Below, one piece after another: positions 54,561-63,815 of a stretch of 64,000 nt of DNA; position 1 is the first letter of the stretch; each line of letters begins with the position of its first letter. The stretch is from Nemania diffusa. Lineage: Eukaryota > Ascomycota > Sordariomycetes > Xylariales > Xylariaceae. The position numbers were made by a program, and so were the translations under genes. Below the pieces are notes generated by a model, which was not told where the DNA came from, did no database searches, and worked only from the letters and a program-made list of their open reading frames with translations. The stretch lies in assembly GCA_038501195.1 (NCBI GenBank), contig JBBPUQ010000005.1, positions 3,348,001 to 3,412,000 on the forward strand, written 5' to 3'.

Positions 54561-54692
54561 TACATTGAACACTAAGCTTTCCCGAATATTTGACTAGGCT
54601 ATAGTGTCGCTGTGCTTTTCACCTGCAACATTTCAACGTACAACATTGTGCCAACGCATAGTTTAAACAACGTATACTGCTAGAACAATATA

Positions 54693-56294
54693 ATGAGTTC
54701 AAGGTCTTCTTATAAAGCGTTGGCGGAACAGTCGAGGACATGGTTAAGCACTGATAGGCCAAAGGTCTCGCGCCCGACCATGGAAGACCTAGTTCCGCAG
54801 CCTCAGTTTGGGGCGCTGTGGTCAGAAGAAGACGAGGCCGGCCTCGCCAGCCGAGTCGATCTAGAGGATCTCCGGATCCTGAAGCCCGAGAACGTAACCA
54901 TCTCGATGATCAAGCTTTGGAAGGTGAGCCTGCGCATATGGAGAAGGCTCCCACCGTACTTCATCTGTCGGTCTAGTCACCTAGTATATGCCGGCGGTGC
55001 GCAGACGCGACCGCCGCAGCCCGACTCGTGCGGCAACCTTGACTGGGATGACCAGTTCTGTAGCATACTAACCAAGCTGCTCACTCACCCGGCGTGGTAC
55101 GGCCAGGAGTGGTTCTTCGTGGCGGCGCTGCAGCTGGCCGTCATATGTCGCACTGACGACAGGAGGCCATGGCCGCTCGCGCTCAATGCGTGCCCGGATC
55201 CGTTCTGCGCGACCCTGCAGGGCACGGCACTGCGGCTCGCCGGGTCTAGCATCAGGCGCATCTTTGATGAGGCGGTCGAAGAGGCCGATACGGAGGGCCA
55301 GGCGCCGTCGCAGTACCGCCTCACGCTATCCGCTATAGTAGATAGCATAGCGAGGATAGGGATGCCGGCCGTGTCGCTCGCGCCCACGGCCGACCTAGTC
55401 GCGGAACCGTACGCGGTGACCGCGGAGGACTTGAGCTCTCTCGTGTCCGTCCTCGACGCGTTGGACGTGAATGGGGTAGTTCTCTACTACGACTGTCAGA
55501 CGATTTCCCGTATGTATTGGGCGAGTGGCAGCAGCCTCGTGAACGGCCCTGATCTCCCGCTCGTGGGTGATATGCCTAACCTGCTAAGGGCGTTCCTGAT
55601 GTCGGAGCGCAGGGAGGACATGATTGCTCGGCGCCTGCAGTCGCCCCAGCCTCGACAGGAGAAGCTCCCGCAGACAGTAGGCAGGAAACGTCGAAGGTCG
55701 AAGAGGCATGATGAGATCGTGGAGGTTCCTAACTCCTTCCCGGTGGAATATTCCGATGACAGTGAGACTGATTCCGACGCCGTACCGGAACTCCAATTGC
55801 CGGGCGGCCCGAACTCGCCCTCACCATCTCGTCGAGGGCGGTTTCGCTTGTTTAGCCGTGACAGCCGCATCGAAGCCGATATAGAAGCTGGTGAAGATGC
55901 CGGCGTAGACGCCGATATAGAGGCTGATATAGATGTCGATAGAGACGTTGGCGGAGACGCTGGCGGAGACGCTGGTGCCGACGCTGGTGTCGACGCTAAT
56001 GTAGATGAGAATGTTCTCTATCCAATTATGCTAACTCCTCCGTCGGGACAAATCCCCGTCGTAACTAGCCCGACGCCTCCGTCTGATAGGGGTAGCGTTC
56101 CCGATACACAGGAGCCTAATCCCCTAGATAACGTGGGAGATTCAGGCTCGGAATTAGATTTCGCCTATCGGCCTCTAGAAGAGTCGCCAGAGCCACCTCC
56201 AGAAGTCGTCGTCATTTCCTCAAGCCAGTCGAGGGCTGGCGGCTCGCGGGGTTCAACCGTGCCCGAGTCCCCGATTCTAGGCCACATCGGTTGA
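54693..56294 (+). CDS. unknown nuclear-type protein, 533 residues, paralogue of the 698-residue protein
   Basis: A single ATG-led frame. Residues about 80-175 align with residues 95-190 of the protein at 24030-26126: WRRLPPYFIC, HPAWY, LAVICRTDDRRPWPL and DPFCATL against WHRFPTEIIC, HAAWS, RFVCICNSRDSRPWDL and DPFFEAF. A second shared stretch is DLSSLVSVLDALDVNGVVLY (near 245-265). As in the relative, a basic patch (GRKRRRSKRHDE) and acidic/Ser stretch (YSDDSETDSD) follow, then an Asp/Gly/Ala repeat (GDAGGDAGADAGVDANVD). Identity is low, so the duplication is old. Function unknown; nuclear localisation inferred. Confidence 0.7.
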   Translation: MSSRSSYKALAEQSRTWLSTDRPKVSRPTMEDLVPQPQFGALWSEEDEAGLASRVDLEDLRILKPENVTISMIKLWKVSLRIWRRLPPYFICRSSHLVYAGGAQTRPPQPDSCGNLDWDDQFCSILTKLLTHPAWYGQEWFFVAALQLAVICRTDDRRPWPLALNACPDPFCATLQGTALRLAGSSIRRIFDEAVEEADTEGQAPSQYRLTLSAIVDSIARIGMPAVSLAPTADLVAEPYAVTAEDLSSLVSVLDALDVNGVVLYYDCQTISRMYWASGSSLVNGPDLPLVGDMPNLLRAFLMSERREDMIARRLQSPQPRQEKLPQTVGRKRRRSKRHDEIVEVPNSFPVEYSDDSETDSDAVPELQLPGGPNSPSPSRRGRFRLFSRDSRIEADIEAGEDAGVDADIEADIDVDRDVGGDAGGDAGADAGVDANVDENVLYPIMLTPPSGQIPVVTSPTPPSDRGSVPDTQEPNPLDNVGDSGSELDFAYRPLEESPEPPPEVVVISSSQSRAGGSRGSTVPESPILGHIG

Positions 56295-57139
56295 GCGTAA
56301 TAAACGGAACTTCTCCGCGAGTGAGCAAGGCGCTTAGGTATTAATATAGCCTGGCATGTCGAACAAGACATATGACATTAATCAGGTAAAGTGCAATTCT
56401 AGCCAGTAGCAATTAAATGACATAGGTTTTAATGAATAAACTATAAATTTAATTGTTATATGATAACACTGAACTTCTGGCGCATGTGTTTGTTATGCGT
56501 AGGACGTAATTTAGCATACCTTTCGTATTATGATACCACACACATTCGAGGCACATAAAGGCATTCTCGTAGACTGACAGTGTCCCCTCAAAGACCCCTT
56601 AACACCGCTATTATATTTATACGACACCGAGTTACAAACTACGTATTTAAGGAGAGACAAAAGAGCAGTTAAAAAAAGGCAAGATATAAACAAATGTACA
56701 TATATTGAATAAATTAGCGGACTCGCGGAATATCACTTGGCGACCATCCATTTATCGCTGCTTAAAAAGCTTTATTGTGATCAAACTAACAAGCCTTACT
56801 AGACGACCTACAGGCTAATTACGTATAACAAGGACCATGTGGAGGGCTGGGAATATAGGATCACATTCAATTTTATATCATACTACGTCCGAAGGTTCTA
56901 AAGGCAAAGGCTCAAGACCGTCGTGGTGTTTGCAAGGACTAAGGGGAGGCTAGGAATAGTATTAATTTAGCTACCAACTATCTTCAGCCTCTCTCTCGGT
57001 TTATAATCAGACATGACCTTTATCAGCGGGTTACGCGGTGTTATAGAACACCACCGATGAGTTGCTATTGAGCGAAGAAGCTGTACTAAGGTAGAGCGCG
57101 CCGAAAAGCTGCTTGCACCTGAAGTGTGAGGCTATTTAG
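56295..57139. other. intergenic, no gene recognised
   Basis: AT-rich space between convergent genes. Unlike the other convergent pairs of this block it carries no palindrome array and no hairpin element. Confidence 0.5.
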
Positions 57140-59140
57140 CTAGAGACGTAGTAGGGCCCTCATCCTCTCTGGGCAATCCTCTTGTTCGGGAAGTAGTGGG
57201 TTTAGCTGCCAATCCTCTGGCTTCCAGTTTGCCCCATGGTTGCGCAGCATTTCCACTATCTTGATCATGGACTCATCGTCTGGATCTCTTCCATATCCGA
57301 TGAAGGGATTGCGATCCGAATACATGCTGATCGCCACCACGAGTGGTGTACAGGGCGCTGGGTCGAGGTTTGGATTTGCCTCATGCTTTAGTAGAAGACC
57401 AACCAACTCCACGTCTCCTTTCCGGCAAGCAAATGCCAGCGGACTATGCTGGTTCCGATCCAATACGTTGACGTCGGCGCCAGACTTGATTAACAACTCT
57501 GCGAAGCTCTCTCGCGTGTTGACCAGATCTCCGCATTGCTGAGCATCACACACCGTGATCAGCATGGGTCTTGCTAGCCTGCCGTCCACGTCCCTGAGAC
57601 GGCCATGGGTGACCATCTCGGAAAGAGGGGCGGCGGAGAGAAGGACAGCAGCCGCACGCGTCGAGCAGTTTGCCGAAGCATAATGCAGTGCGCTGTACCC
57701 GTCGCTATCTCTGCCGGTAGGTGATGCTCCTTTTAAAAGGAAGAACTTTATGTATGGTTCGATTGGAAACGCATCGTCAAACTCATTTTTGCACAGAGCG
57801 GTCAGGGCAGAGTCTGCCTCACCAAGCTGCACCCCTTCTTCGCCCTCAAAGCCCTCTGCGATGTCTTCCTTGAAGCATTCTACGTAGCGCCTCGCGGTAC
57901 TCTCGAGTTTTGCCCCATTTTCGATTAATAGAGTAAATAACGCTTCATACCCGTGATAAAAGTCCAGATCCTTCCAATCTGAGGTTGTGAGCCCCCAATT
58001 GGGTGAAAGATAGTGGAGGGCAGATATTAGACATTCGGTTGTAGTCTTGATATCTGGTTTATTGGCATAACGTAGGAATACGCGAGCAGTTTTAAGCATA
58101 TATGGCGTTGGTGCGCAATGGCAAAGCTCGGTAAAGTGTTCCTTGTAGAGTGTGTCAATAGAGTCCGCTCTTGAGAGGACGAACTTTAATTTATCCTTTC
58201 GTTTGGGGCTCAAGAACACGATTCCTTTTGCCTCCCATTTGTAGATGCAAGTTCCGACTAAGAAAAGAAACGGGTGTATCGGCTCATCTAAAGAAGGGCC
58301 AATGGTAAAAGGGCCAATGGTAGGTGCCCCAGCGTCGTTGAGGATTCTCAAGACACTTACTGGTGTATATTTGTTTGCGAAGGCCACGGTCATCACCGGA
58401 ACATCTCCAATAGTTGGGTAACTTGACGAAATTGCTTTCACGTCGGCTGCGGAGGCTATCAACGTGTTGACAATCTGTTTTGTGAGTCTGTTTTCGGTGT
58501 GCGAAGGGACGCCGGCCAACTGTGGGTTCACAGCCCAATGAAGAGGTTGGAAGGATGCGATAGATGGGATCCCTTTCTTGTACAACCGGGTATCGGTAAT
58601 CTTGATTTTGTCGGATGACCATTGTGTCTGGGCCGCAGTTGGGGTAAAGTTGGCATTTGCATTTCTTTCTAGTAGAGCCTTAATCGCCTCGAGCTGACGG
58701 AAAGCCACCGCTGTGCTCAGCGGGGTACACGCATGGTCACGTCCATGTCGACGATCGTCAGACCTGCTGGTCTTGACGCATACTCGGTGGCTAAAGACGT
58801 GGTTTACGGACATACCCCGGTCTAGCATCTCGTAGATGATACTAATAAGGCCGTGGGCGCAGGCCCATCGCAAAGCACGTGGATGACGGCTGCTAAGGTC
58901 CTCTGTATAGATGATATCTCTGATTAGTGCATACATGCCCTTGCATGTAGACATCAGGTGATACTTGTCGGACAAGCCGATGTCTTTCACGATCTGAAGC
59001 ACAGTTTCCGCCGGCAGATCTCCAAGGCTCATGTGACTAGAGGGTTCTATTGTTGCTAAGGTTGTCGTATGGTACTGTGGTTGCGTTCCGTAACCGGGAC
59101 CGAGGCCCTGGGCCAGGCGGCTCGGGGCGCTGGAACTCAT
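57140..59140 (-). CDS. F-box and ankyrin-repeat protein, 666 residues
   Basis: ATG at 59140, one frame. After a short N-terminal extension, residues about 37-75 (SLGDLPAETVLQIVKDIGLS, then KYHLMSTCKGMYALIRDI) form an F-box. Ankyrin units follow across the rest, such as ALRWACAHGLISIIYEMLDR, TPLSTAVAFRQLEAIKALLE, GYSALHYASANCSTRAAA, LLIKSGADVNVLDRNQHSPL and ELVGLLLKHEANPN. The family joins Skp1-based ubiquitin ligases through the F-box and uses the repeats for substrate contact. F-box/ankyrin fusions are common in ascomycetes, often in expanded, fast-evolving sets. Two relics of related genes occur at 19096-20051 and 39679-40240. Confidence 0.85.
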   Translation of the reverse strand: MSSSAPSRLAQGLGPGYGTQPQYHTTTLATIEPSSHMSLGDLPAETVLQIVKDIGLSDKYHLMSTCKGMYALIRDIIYTEDLSSRHPRALRWACAHGLISIIYEMLDRGMSVNHVFSHRVCVKTSRSDDRRHGRDHACTPLSTAVAFRQLEAIKALLERNANANFTPTAAQTQWSSDKIKITDTRLYKKGIPSIASFQPLHWAVNPQLAGVPSHTENRLTKQIVNTLIASAADVKAISSSYPTIGDVPVMTVAFANKYTPVSVLRILNDAGAPTIGPFTIGPSLDEPIHPFLFLVGTCIYKWEAKGIVFLSPKRKDKLKFVLSRADSIDTLYKEHFTELCHCAPTPYMLKTARVFLRYANKPDIKTTTECLISALHYLSPNWGLTTSDWKDLDFYHGYEALFTLLIENGAKLESTARRYVECFKEDIAEGFEGEEGVQLGEADSALTALCKNEFDDAFPIEPYIKFFLLKGASPTGRDSDGYSALHYASANCSTRAAAVLLSAAPLSEMVTHGRLRDVDGRLARPMLITVCDAQQCGDLVNTRESFAELLIKSGADVNVLDRNQHSPLAFACRKGDVELVGLLLKHEANPNLDPAPCTPLVVAISMYSDRNPFIGYGRDPDDESMIKIVEMLRNHGANWKPEDWQLNPLLPEQEDCPERMRALLRL

Positions 59141-61800
59141 ATTGAGAATCTAGCCTGTTGAACTTGATTAGAATTGCTCAGAGTAGAAAATATAGATCTG
59201 CGTACTCTGGAGTAAAAGGTTGTTATGATACACTATTTCTTCCGACAGATTGTGTGTGCGCGTGTGTGTGAAAGTAGAAAGGTAAGGGGAGATGTGTGTA
59301 TAGAAAGGTAAGTGTTAAACTGAGGGAGAGAAGGATGAAGATGTGTGTTTGTGTGAAAGTGTTAGGGAGGTACTTAACGGTTAGTAGAAGAGTGCAGACC
59401 AAATAGGGGTACCTACCTACCTAAGGTAGGTAGAATTAGCTGCTGCATGTAGGCATAGGCAGGTCTTTACTTACCTAAAGTATATCCAACTAAACAACTA
59501 AGTAACCTGCCTGTTTAATGCTTGCCTAGGTACGTAAGTACTAGCCATATACCTACCTACATGGTAGGCATATCAGTATAGAGGCCTACATAGATAGCTA
59601 TATACCTAGGTACAAAAGTATAGAGGTAAATCAAGACATGAGGGAAGTCCTGAGGCATGCTAAGCACTCCAAGTACTTTATTCAGATCGATAGAGTCTTA
59701 CATCAATCTCTCTACACATTGAACCATTAACGCGAGATCTTTAAAGGCCTTGGGAAAAGGGGAGAGGAGGGCACCTAAAGGCGAAACGACGAGAAAGACG
59801 CCTTTTCCCTCTCCAAGATTAGCCCGAAGATCTCTCCGTAATTACAGTCATTATGAGGCAGTTTTTAACTATTTCAGGTCATATATAGTATTGTGTATAA
59901 CTCAGAGTTTTTCTCAATGAACCGGCGATAGTTAAGCCTCTCTATCGCATACGAGATGCTAGAAAGTATTGTGTTAAATAGTCTTGACACATTGAATATG
60001 GAGCATGTGGCAGCTAGTAAAAGCGGTGTAGTATAGATCTTGGTAACAATATTGATTTATTTCCCCCTTCTAGGTCCCTGCCAGAGATCAGAGGTCTTGT
60101 ATACCATGAATAGCACCGCTTTATTAGGTATAGTTACATTATCTCCTAATAGAGTACCTCTTCCGCTAATCTTTCGTCCTCAGAACATGATACAACCGGC
60201 GAGGTGAAGTGAGGCCTTCATAACCAATCTATCGAGTTGGCACTAAGTCAGTTGTTAGCAGGGCCCCCCGAAACCAGGTGAGGTCCTAAGGGTAGCTTGT
60301 CACCAGTGCCTAACCACTACCTCACACTAGCCATGCAAGGTTGGCTGGTTGGTTGGTGGTTGGTATATTTGACGTCGGGGGGCTTCTGTGAAGCAGAGAC
60401 CCCAGAGCCTCCCGAAGGGCATCGAGGGCGTGCTAGGCTAAGATCCACGCTTGAACCAAAACAGGCTACCTATCTAGCAACTCTTGACCATCGTCGATTT
60501 GCCGAAACCGGCTTCTCACTGCTTCTTCCCTTCTCTGTGCAAGCGAGTGCTCAGCTATATGTAGTCGATCGCGTAGCAATACTCTCCCGTATTGTCAATA
60601 GCCTGTAGGGCTCAGGTGTGTTCTCTGCGGATCTAGCCCGCAGTATTCCTGGCGCCGAACGCCTGTAAACAAAAGGAAAACGTGATTATAAGTGTAGTTG
60701 TCGAATGTAGTTGCGCCGCACCCCCTATTTATCCCTTCTCTGTACCCTTATCCGTAGCCTCGCCTTTTTCGTTTTATATATCCCCCGTTTACACTAGCTA
60801 TGCAACAGCCCTACAACGGAGCAGAGCCTCGCATATAGCCGGACCTAGCCTAGGTCCTTTAAGCAACTTGCCAAAGTCCTTGACAGAAGCCCTGGGCCCC
60901 TAGTTGTTGCTTAACAGGCCCCTCGTAGGCCCTCGACAACACCTTAGACACCACTTAAACTCGTAGGCCTAAAGCCCAAGGTCCTCAAAATACCTCGCCA
61001 GGAACAAGTCGAAAAGGCTTCGAGAAAAGGAGTAAATACGTCTTTGTTGGGTCTTCGTGTGATTCGAACGTCGTCTCGTCGCAATGGATAATTTTCACAG
61101 GCGGGGTGCCTTGTAGCCTCGACCAGGCTAGGTCTCTTTCTCGAAGGCGGTCGGCGATGATGGTCGTTGATGTTGTAGCGATGAAAACACCATAGGTTAA
61201 TGAGAATTGGTCGGAGTTATTCAATTGCCTTTAAGAGCTGAGATGTTATTAATTGCATCATAGTAGAGAGGCTAGACCAAGGGATGATATATACTTATAA
61301 TCGGTGCTTGTTATATACGTTCCTTGCTTCCTCGTCTTGTTGGCTGGTGATCGCCTCACAGATCACTTTGCCGCCTTGTAGCGCGACGTACCTTTCATCT
61401 CGGAGCTGGACTTGAATGGTGAATGGACGGCACAGGACGATGCGCCGAGAGAGCGTAGAAAGAGGACGACCATTCGAGGGGCGCCGTCTATTCCACTAGA
61501 TGGGATCGGTCCAATGATCTTGAAGGCGACTCCCATAGATACAATAATCGACTCGAAACGACTCGTTGTTAGCAAGTAAGCTGGAATCTCATATACCTAC
61601 AAGAGGGCATTTATCGACTTTTGCTAACATTATAGCAATCTTTTAGCAAGGCATGTTTTGTAAAAGGGGTAAGCTAAGGCGCAAAGAAAGCTTGTTAATG
61701 TTGTATTAGCTTAGGTATGTTGCGTGGTTTAAAGCGGTCGGAGAATGCATTACTAACAGTCTCAGATATTACAACGCGGTTATTGCAAATTGACCTTTAA
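59141..61800. other. repeat-rich stretch with possible relics
   Basis: Near 59240-59360 are GTGTGTGAAAG/AGAAAGGTAAG repeats, and at 59400-59610 many TACCTACCTAGGTA motifs. The frame at 60297-60608 has no ATG start and is doubtful. On the minus strand near 61330-61500, one frame reads PFTIQVQLRDERYVALQGGK followed by VICEAITSQQDEEARNVYNK, and 60985-61200 reads IIADRLRERDLAWSRLQGTP. These look protein-like but sit in different frames with stops, so they may be fragments of one dead gene. I cannot name it. Confidence 0.35.
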
Positions 61801-61807
61801 GCAACTT

Positions 61808-62237
61808 ATTGTAGCTTACAATGAGTGATTGTAAGCTACAATGGGTGATTGTAGGCTACAATAAGCTGTTGCACTTAACTTTAGAAGCTAAATTTGATTG
61901 TAGGCTACAATGACCTATTGTAAGCTACAATAAGCTGTTGCATTTAACTTTAAAAGCTAAGTTTGATTGTAGGCTATAATGACCTATTATAGGCTACAAT
62001 GACCTATTATAGGCTACAATCAAACTTGTTACATTTGACCTTTAAAATTAAGTAGCAATAACTCATTATAGACTACAATGACCCATTGTAGCCTACAATC
62101 AAACTTGCAACTTCACTTTAAAACCAAATTTAATTGTAGGCTACAATCACCTATTATAGCCTACAATGAGTTATTGCTACTTAACCTTAAAGGTCAAGTT
62201 TGATTGTAGGCTACAATAAGTGATTGTAGCCTACAAT
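61808..62237. repeat. palindrome array F
   Basis: About fourteen copies in groups of two or three at 20-bp spacing. Linkers such as AAGCTGTTGCATTTAACTTT and AAAGCTAAGTTTGATTG repeat within the array. Variants are mostly single transitions (ATTGTAAGCTACAAT, ATTATAGGCTACAAT, ATTGTAGGCTATAAT). Confidence 0.93.
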
Positions 62238-62376
62238 TAATATCTCGCCTACTAGTATACTACAGAGCCTAGCAAGTGAGATTAAACCAGTGTAGCTAAA
62301 ACAATCTCATAAGGTGTATTAAAGTGAGGCTTGCTCAATGTTCTTTTTCTCTTAGGCTTTTTAAGCGAAAGCGTCT

Positions 62377-62502
62377 CTTGGGCTTAGACGCGCGTGCTTA
62401 AGCTCCAATTGTGTAATTGCTGCTCAGCGCCCAAATGGCTTGGGCTTAAACGCATGCGCTTAAGCTCCAATTGCGCAATTGCTGCTCGGCGCCTAAAATA
62501 GC
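62377..62502. repeat. 62-bp tandem repeat, two copies
   Basis: Both copies begin CTTGGGCTTA.ACGC and contain GCTTAAGCTCCAATTG, TAATTGCTGCTC and GCGCC. Together with a C-homopolymer near 62539-62550 they fill the space between arrays F and G. No gene. Confidence 0.8.
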
Positions 62503-62842
62503 TAGGTGATTGGTTACAATGGGTCGTTATAGGTTACCACCCCCCCCCCCGCGCACTATCTGTCCGCTTAAACCCTACTATACCATTAGGTCAACCGTAT
62601 CTAGCAAGATGAACCAAATGCACGAGGCACGGAAGTTTTATTTAAAGTAGACACGGAGTCACCGAAGACACGACTTAACGGCTTAAGAAGTGAGAATATG
62701 GAGATAGTGCGTGCGACACTGCTACAGGGGTATTAGCTAGCAAGGAGATAGTTTTTTATTAGGGGAGGAAGATGGGCGATGCGCGGTATTGATACCTTTG
62801 GCATTAACCGAATAGGTCGATACGCTGTTAAGGTCAAGTTTG

Positions 62843-63060
62843 ATTGCAGCCTACAATGAGTGATTGTAAGCTACAATAAGTTGTTAGTAAATAGCTGTTA
62901 AAGTTAAGTTTAATTGTAGGCTACAATAGGTCATTGTAGGCTACAATGAGCTGCTAGTAAGTAGCTGTTAAGGTCAAGTTTAATTGTAGGCTACAATTAG
63001 TGATTGTAGGCTACAATGACCCATTGTAGCCTACAATGAGTTGTTAGTAAGTTATTACAG
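62843..63060. repeat. palindrome array G
   Basis: Seven palindromes; linkers AGTAAGTAGCTGTTAA and AAGTTAAGTTTAATTG are the same class as in array E. It is followed at once by the shared block in inverted orientation. Confidence 0.93.
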
Positions 63061-63109
63061 CTTGACTTTTATTCACTTAACAAGCTGCACAGATTGATTG
63101 AACGCATAT

Positions 63110-63225
63110 ATTAGGGGAGCATGGGCTTTACTCGAGGCCTAAAAGCCAAAGTCGCTTTTGTTAAGTACGTCGCTGTACAATAGTAGCCGGCCACCTCGCC
63201 GCGACCAGGGCTCGAATAGCGCCCA
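63110..63225 (-). repeat. shared array-adjacent block, inverted full copy at array G
   Basis: Read on the minus strand: GCGCTATTCGAGCCCTGGTC, GTGGCCGGCTACTAT, TTGTACAGC, TAACAAAAGCGACTTTGGC, then GCCTCGAGTAAAG. It matches 51260-51372 over its full length. Its orientation toward array G mirrors the arrangement at array C. Confidence 0.85.
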
Positions 63226-63494
63226 AACTCCTTGTGACAAATAAATGGCTACCACTCGAAGTCTTTCTTTCTTTTGCGCTGGCACGACTAGGTCTTGCGA
63301 AAAGTATTGCCTTTACCGCGCTGGCAATTAGGCACTACCTGACCTTGACCAGGTCCTGCGGAAAGGAACCCTTCGACGACCTCAAGACCTTTAATAGCCC
63401 TTTTAGACGATTAGACCTTCAGAGGAATAGAGGCTCAGAGGCGAGCCTTGAGAAAGAGAGAGATAGTGTTATACGGACCCATTTATCAAGGGGT

Positions 63495-63602
63495 TTCTGA
63501 GACATTTCTTGGCATTGTGTATATATAGGCTGGCTCGGTCCCCTCCTCTCCAGAGGGATCTAGAGAGTAAGAGACCCTTTGAAGCCATAGCCATTTAGTA
63601 GA
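63495..63602 (-). repeat. about 105-bp dispersed repeat, copy 2
   Basis: This matches 23815-23925, including GAGACATTTCTTGGCATT, GGTCCCCT, CTAGAGAGTAAGAG and CCCTTTGAAGCCATAGCCAT. The right part of the window therefore carries the same 3' flank as the 698-residue gene. Confidence 0.8.
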
Positions 63603-63682
63603 TCAATAGGAAGCACAATCCACAAGTCTAATATAACTGTCCTTGTGGCACTCGTGCCCCGAACCGTGTTCTTTTTAAGAGG

Positions 63683-63815
63683 AGGGGTGCTTTCGAAGCC
63701 TAGGTTGTACTATGCGAGTACACCGACTTAGGTTTCGAAGGCTAGGAAGAGGGATGAAAACCCTCTAACCACCATAAAAACCGCCTCTCTCGTGTGAGAG
63801 CGTTGCAGCGACGTT
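63683..63815 (-). terminator. shared 3' hairpin/T-tract element, copy 6
   Basis: In the minus sense AACGCTCTCACACGAGAG is followed by AGGCGGTTTTTATGGTGG, then a region shared with copy 2 (GGTTTTCATCCCTCTTCC, GAAAGCACCCCTCC). By analogy with the other copies it should follow a minus-strand gene lying beyond the right edge of the window. Confidence 0.55.

Noticed and set aside
22547..59140. Integrated large DNA virus
   Set aside because: Intron-free ORFs, ankyrin/F-box genes and 3' hairpins are suggestive, but no capsid, polymerase, packaging ATPase or other viral hallmark was seen. Kept only as one reading in a finding.
60297..60608. 103-codon plus-strand frame
   Set aside because: It begins with TTG, contains a late Met only, and matches no recognisable protein; probably chance.
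31491..63037. Palindrome arrays as CRISPR arrays
   Set aside because: The spacers are only 5 bp and repetitive, the repeats are palindromes with point variants, no cas genes are present, and the genome is eukaryotic.
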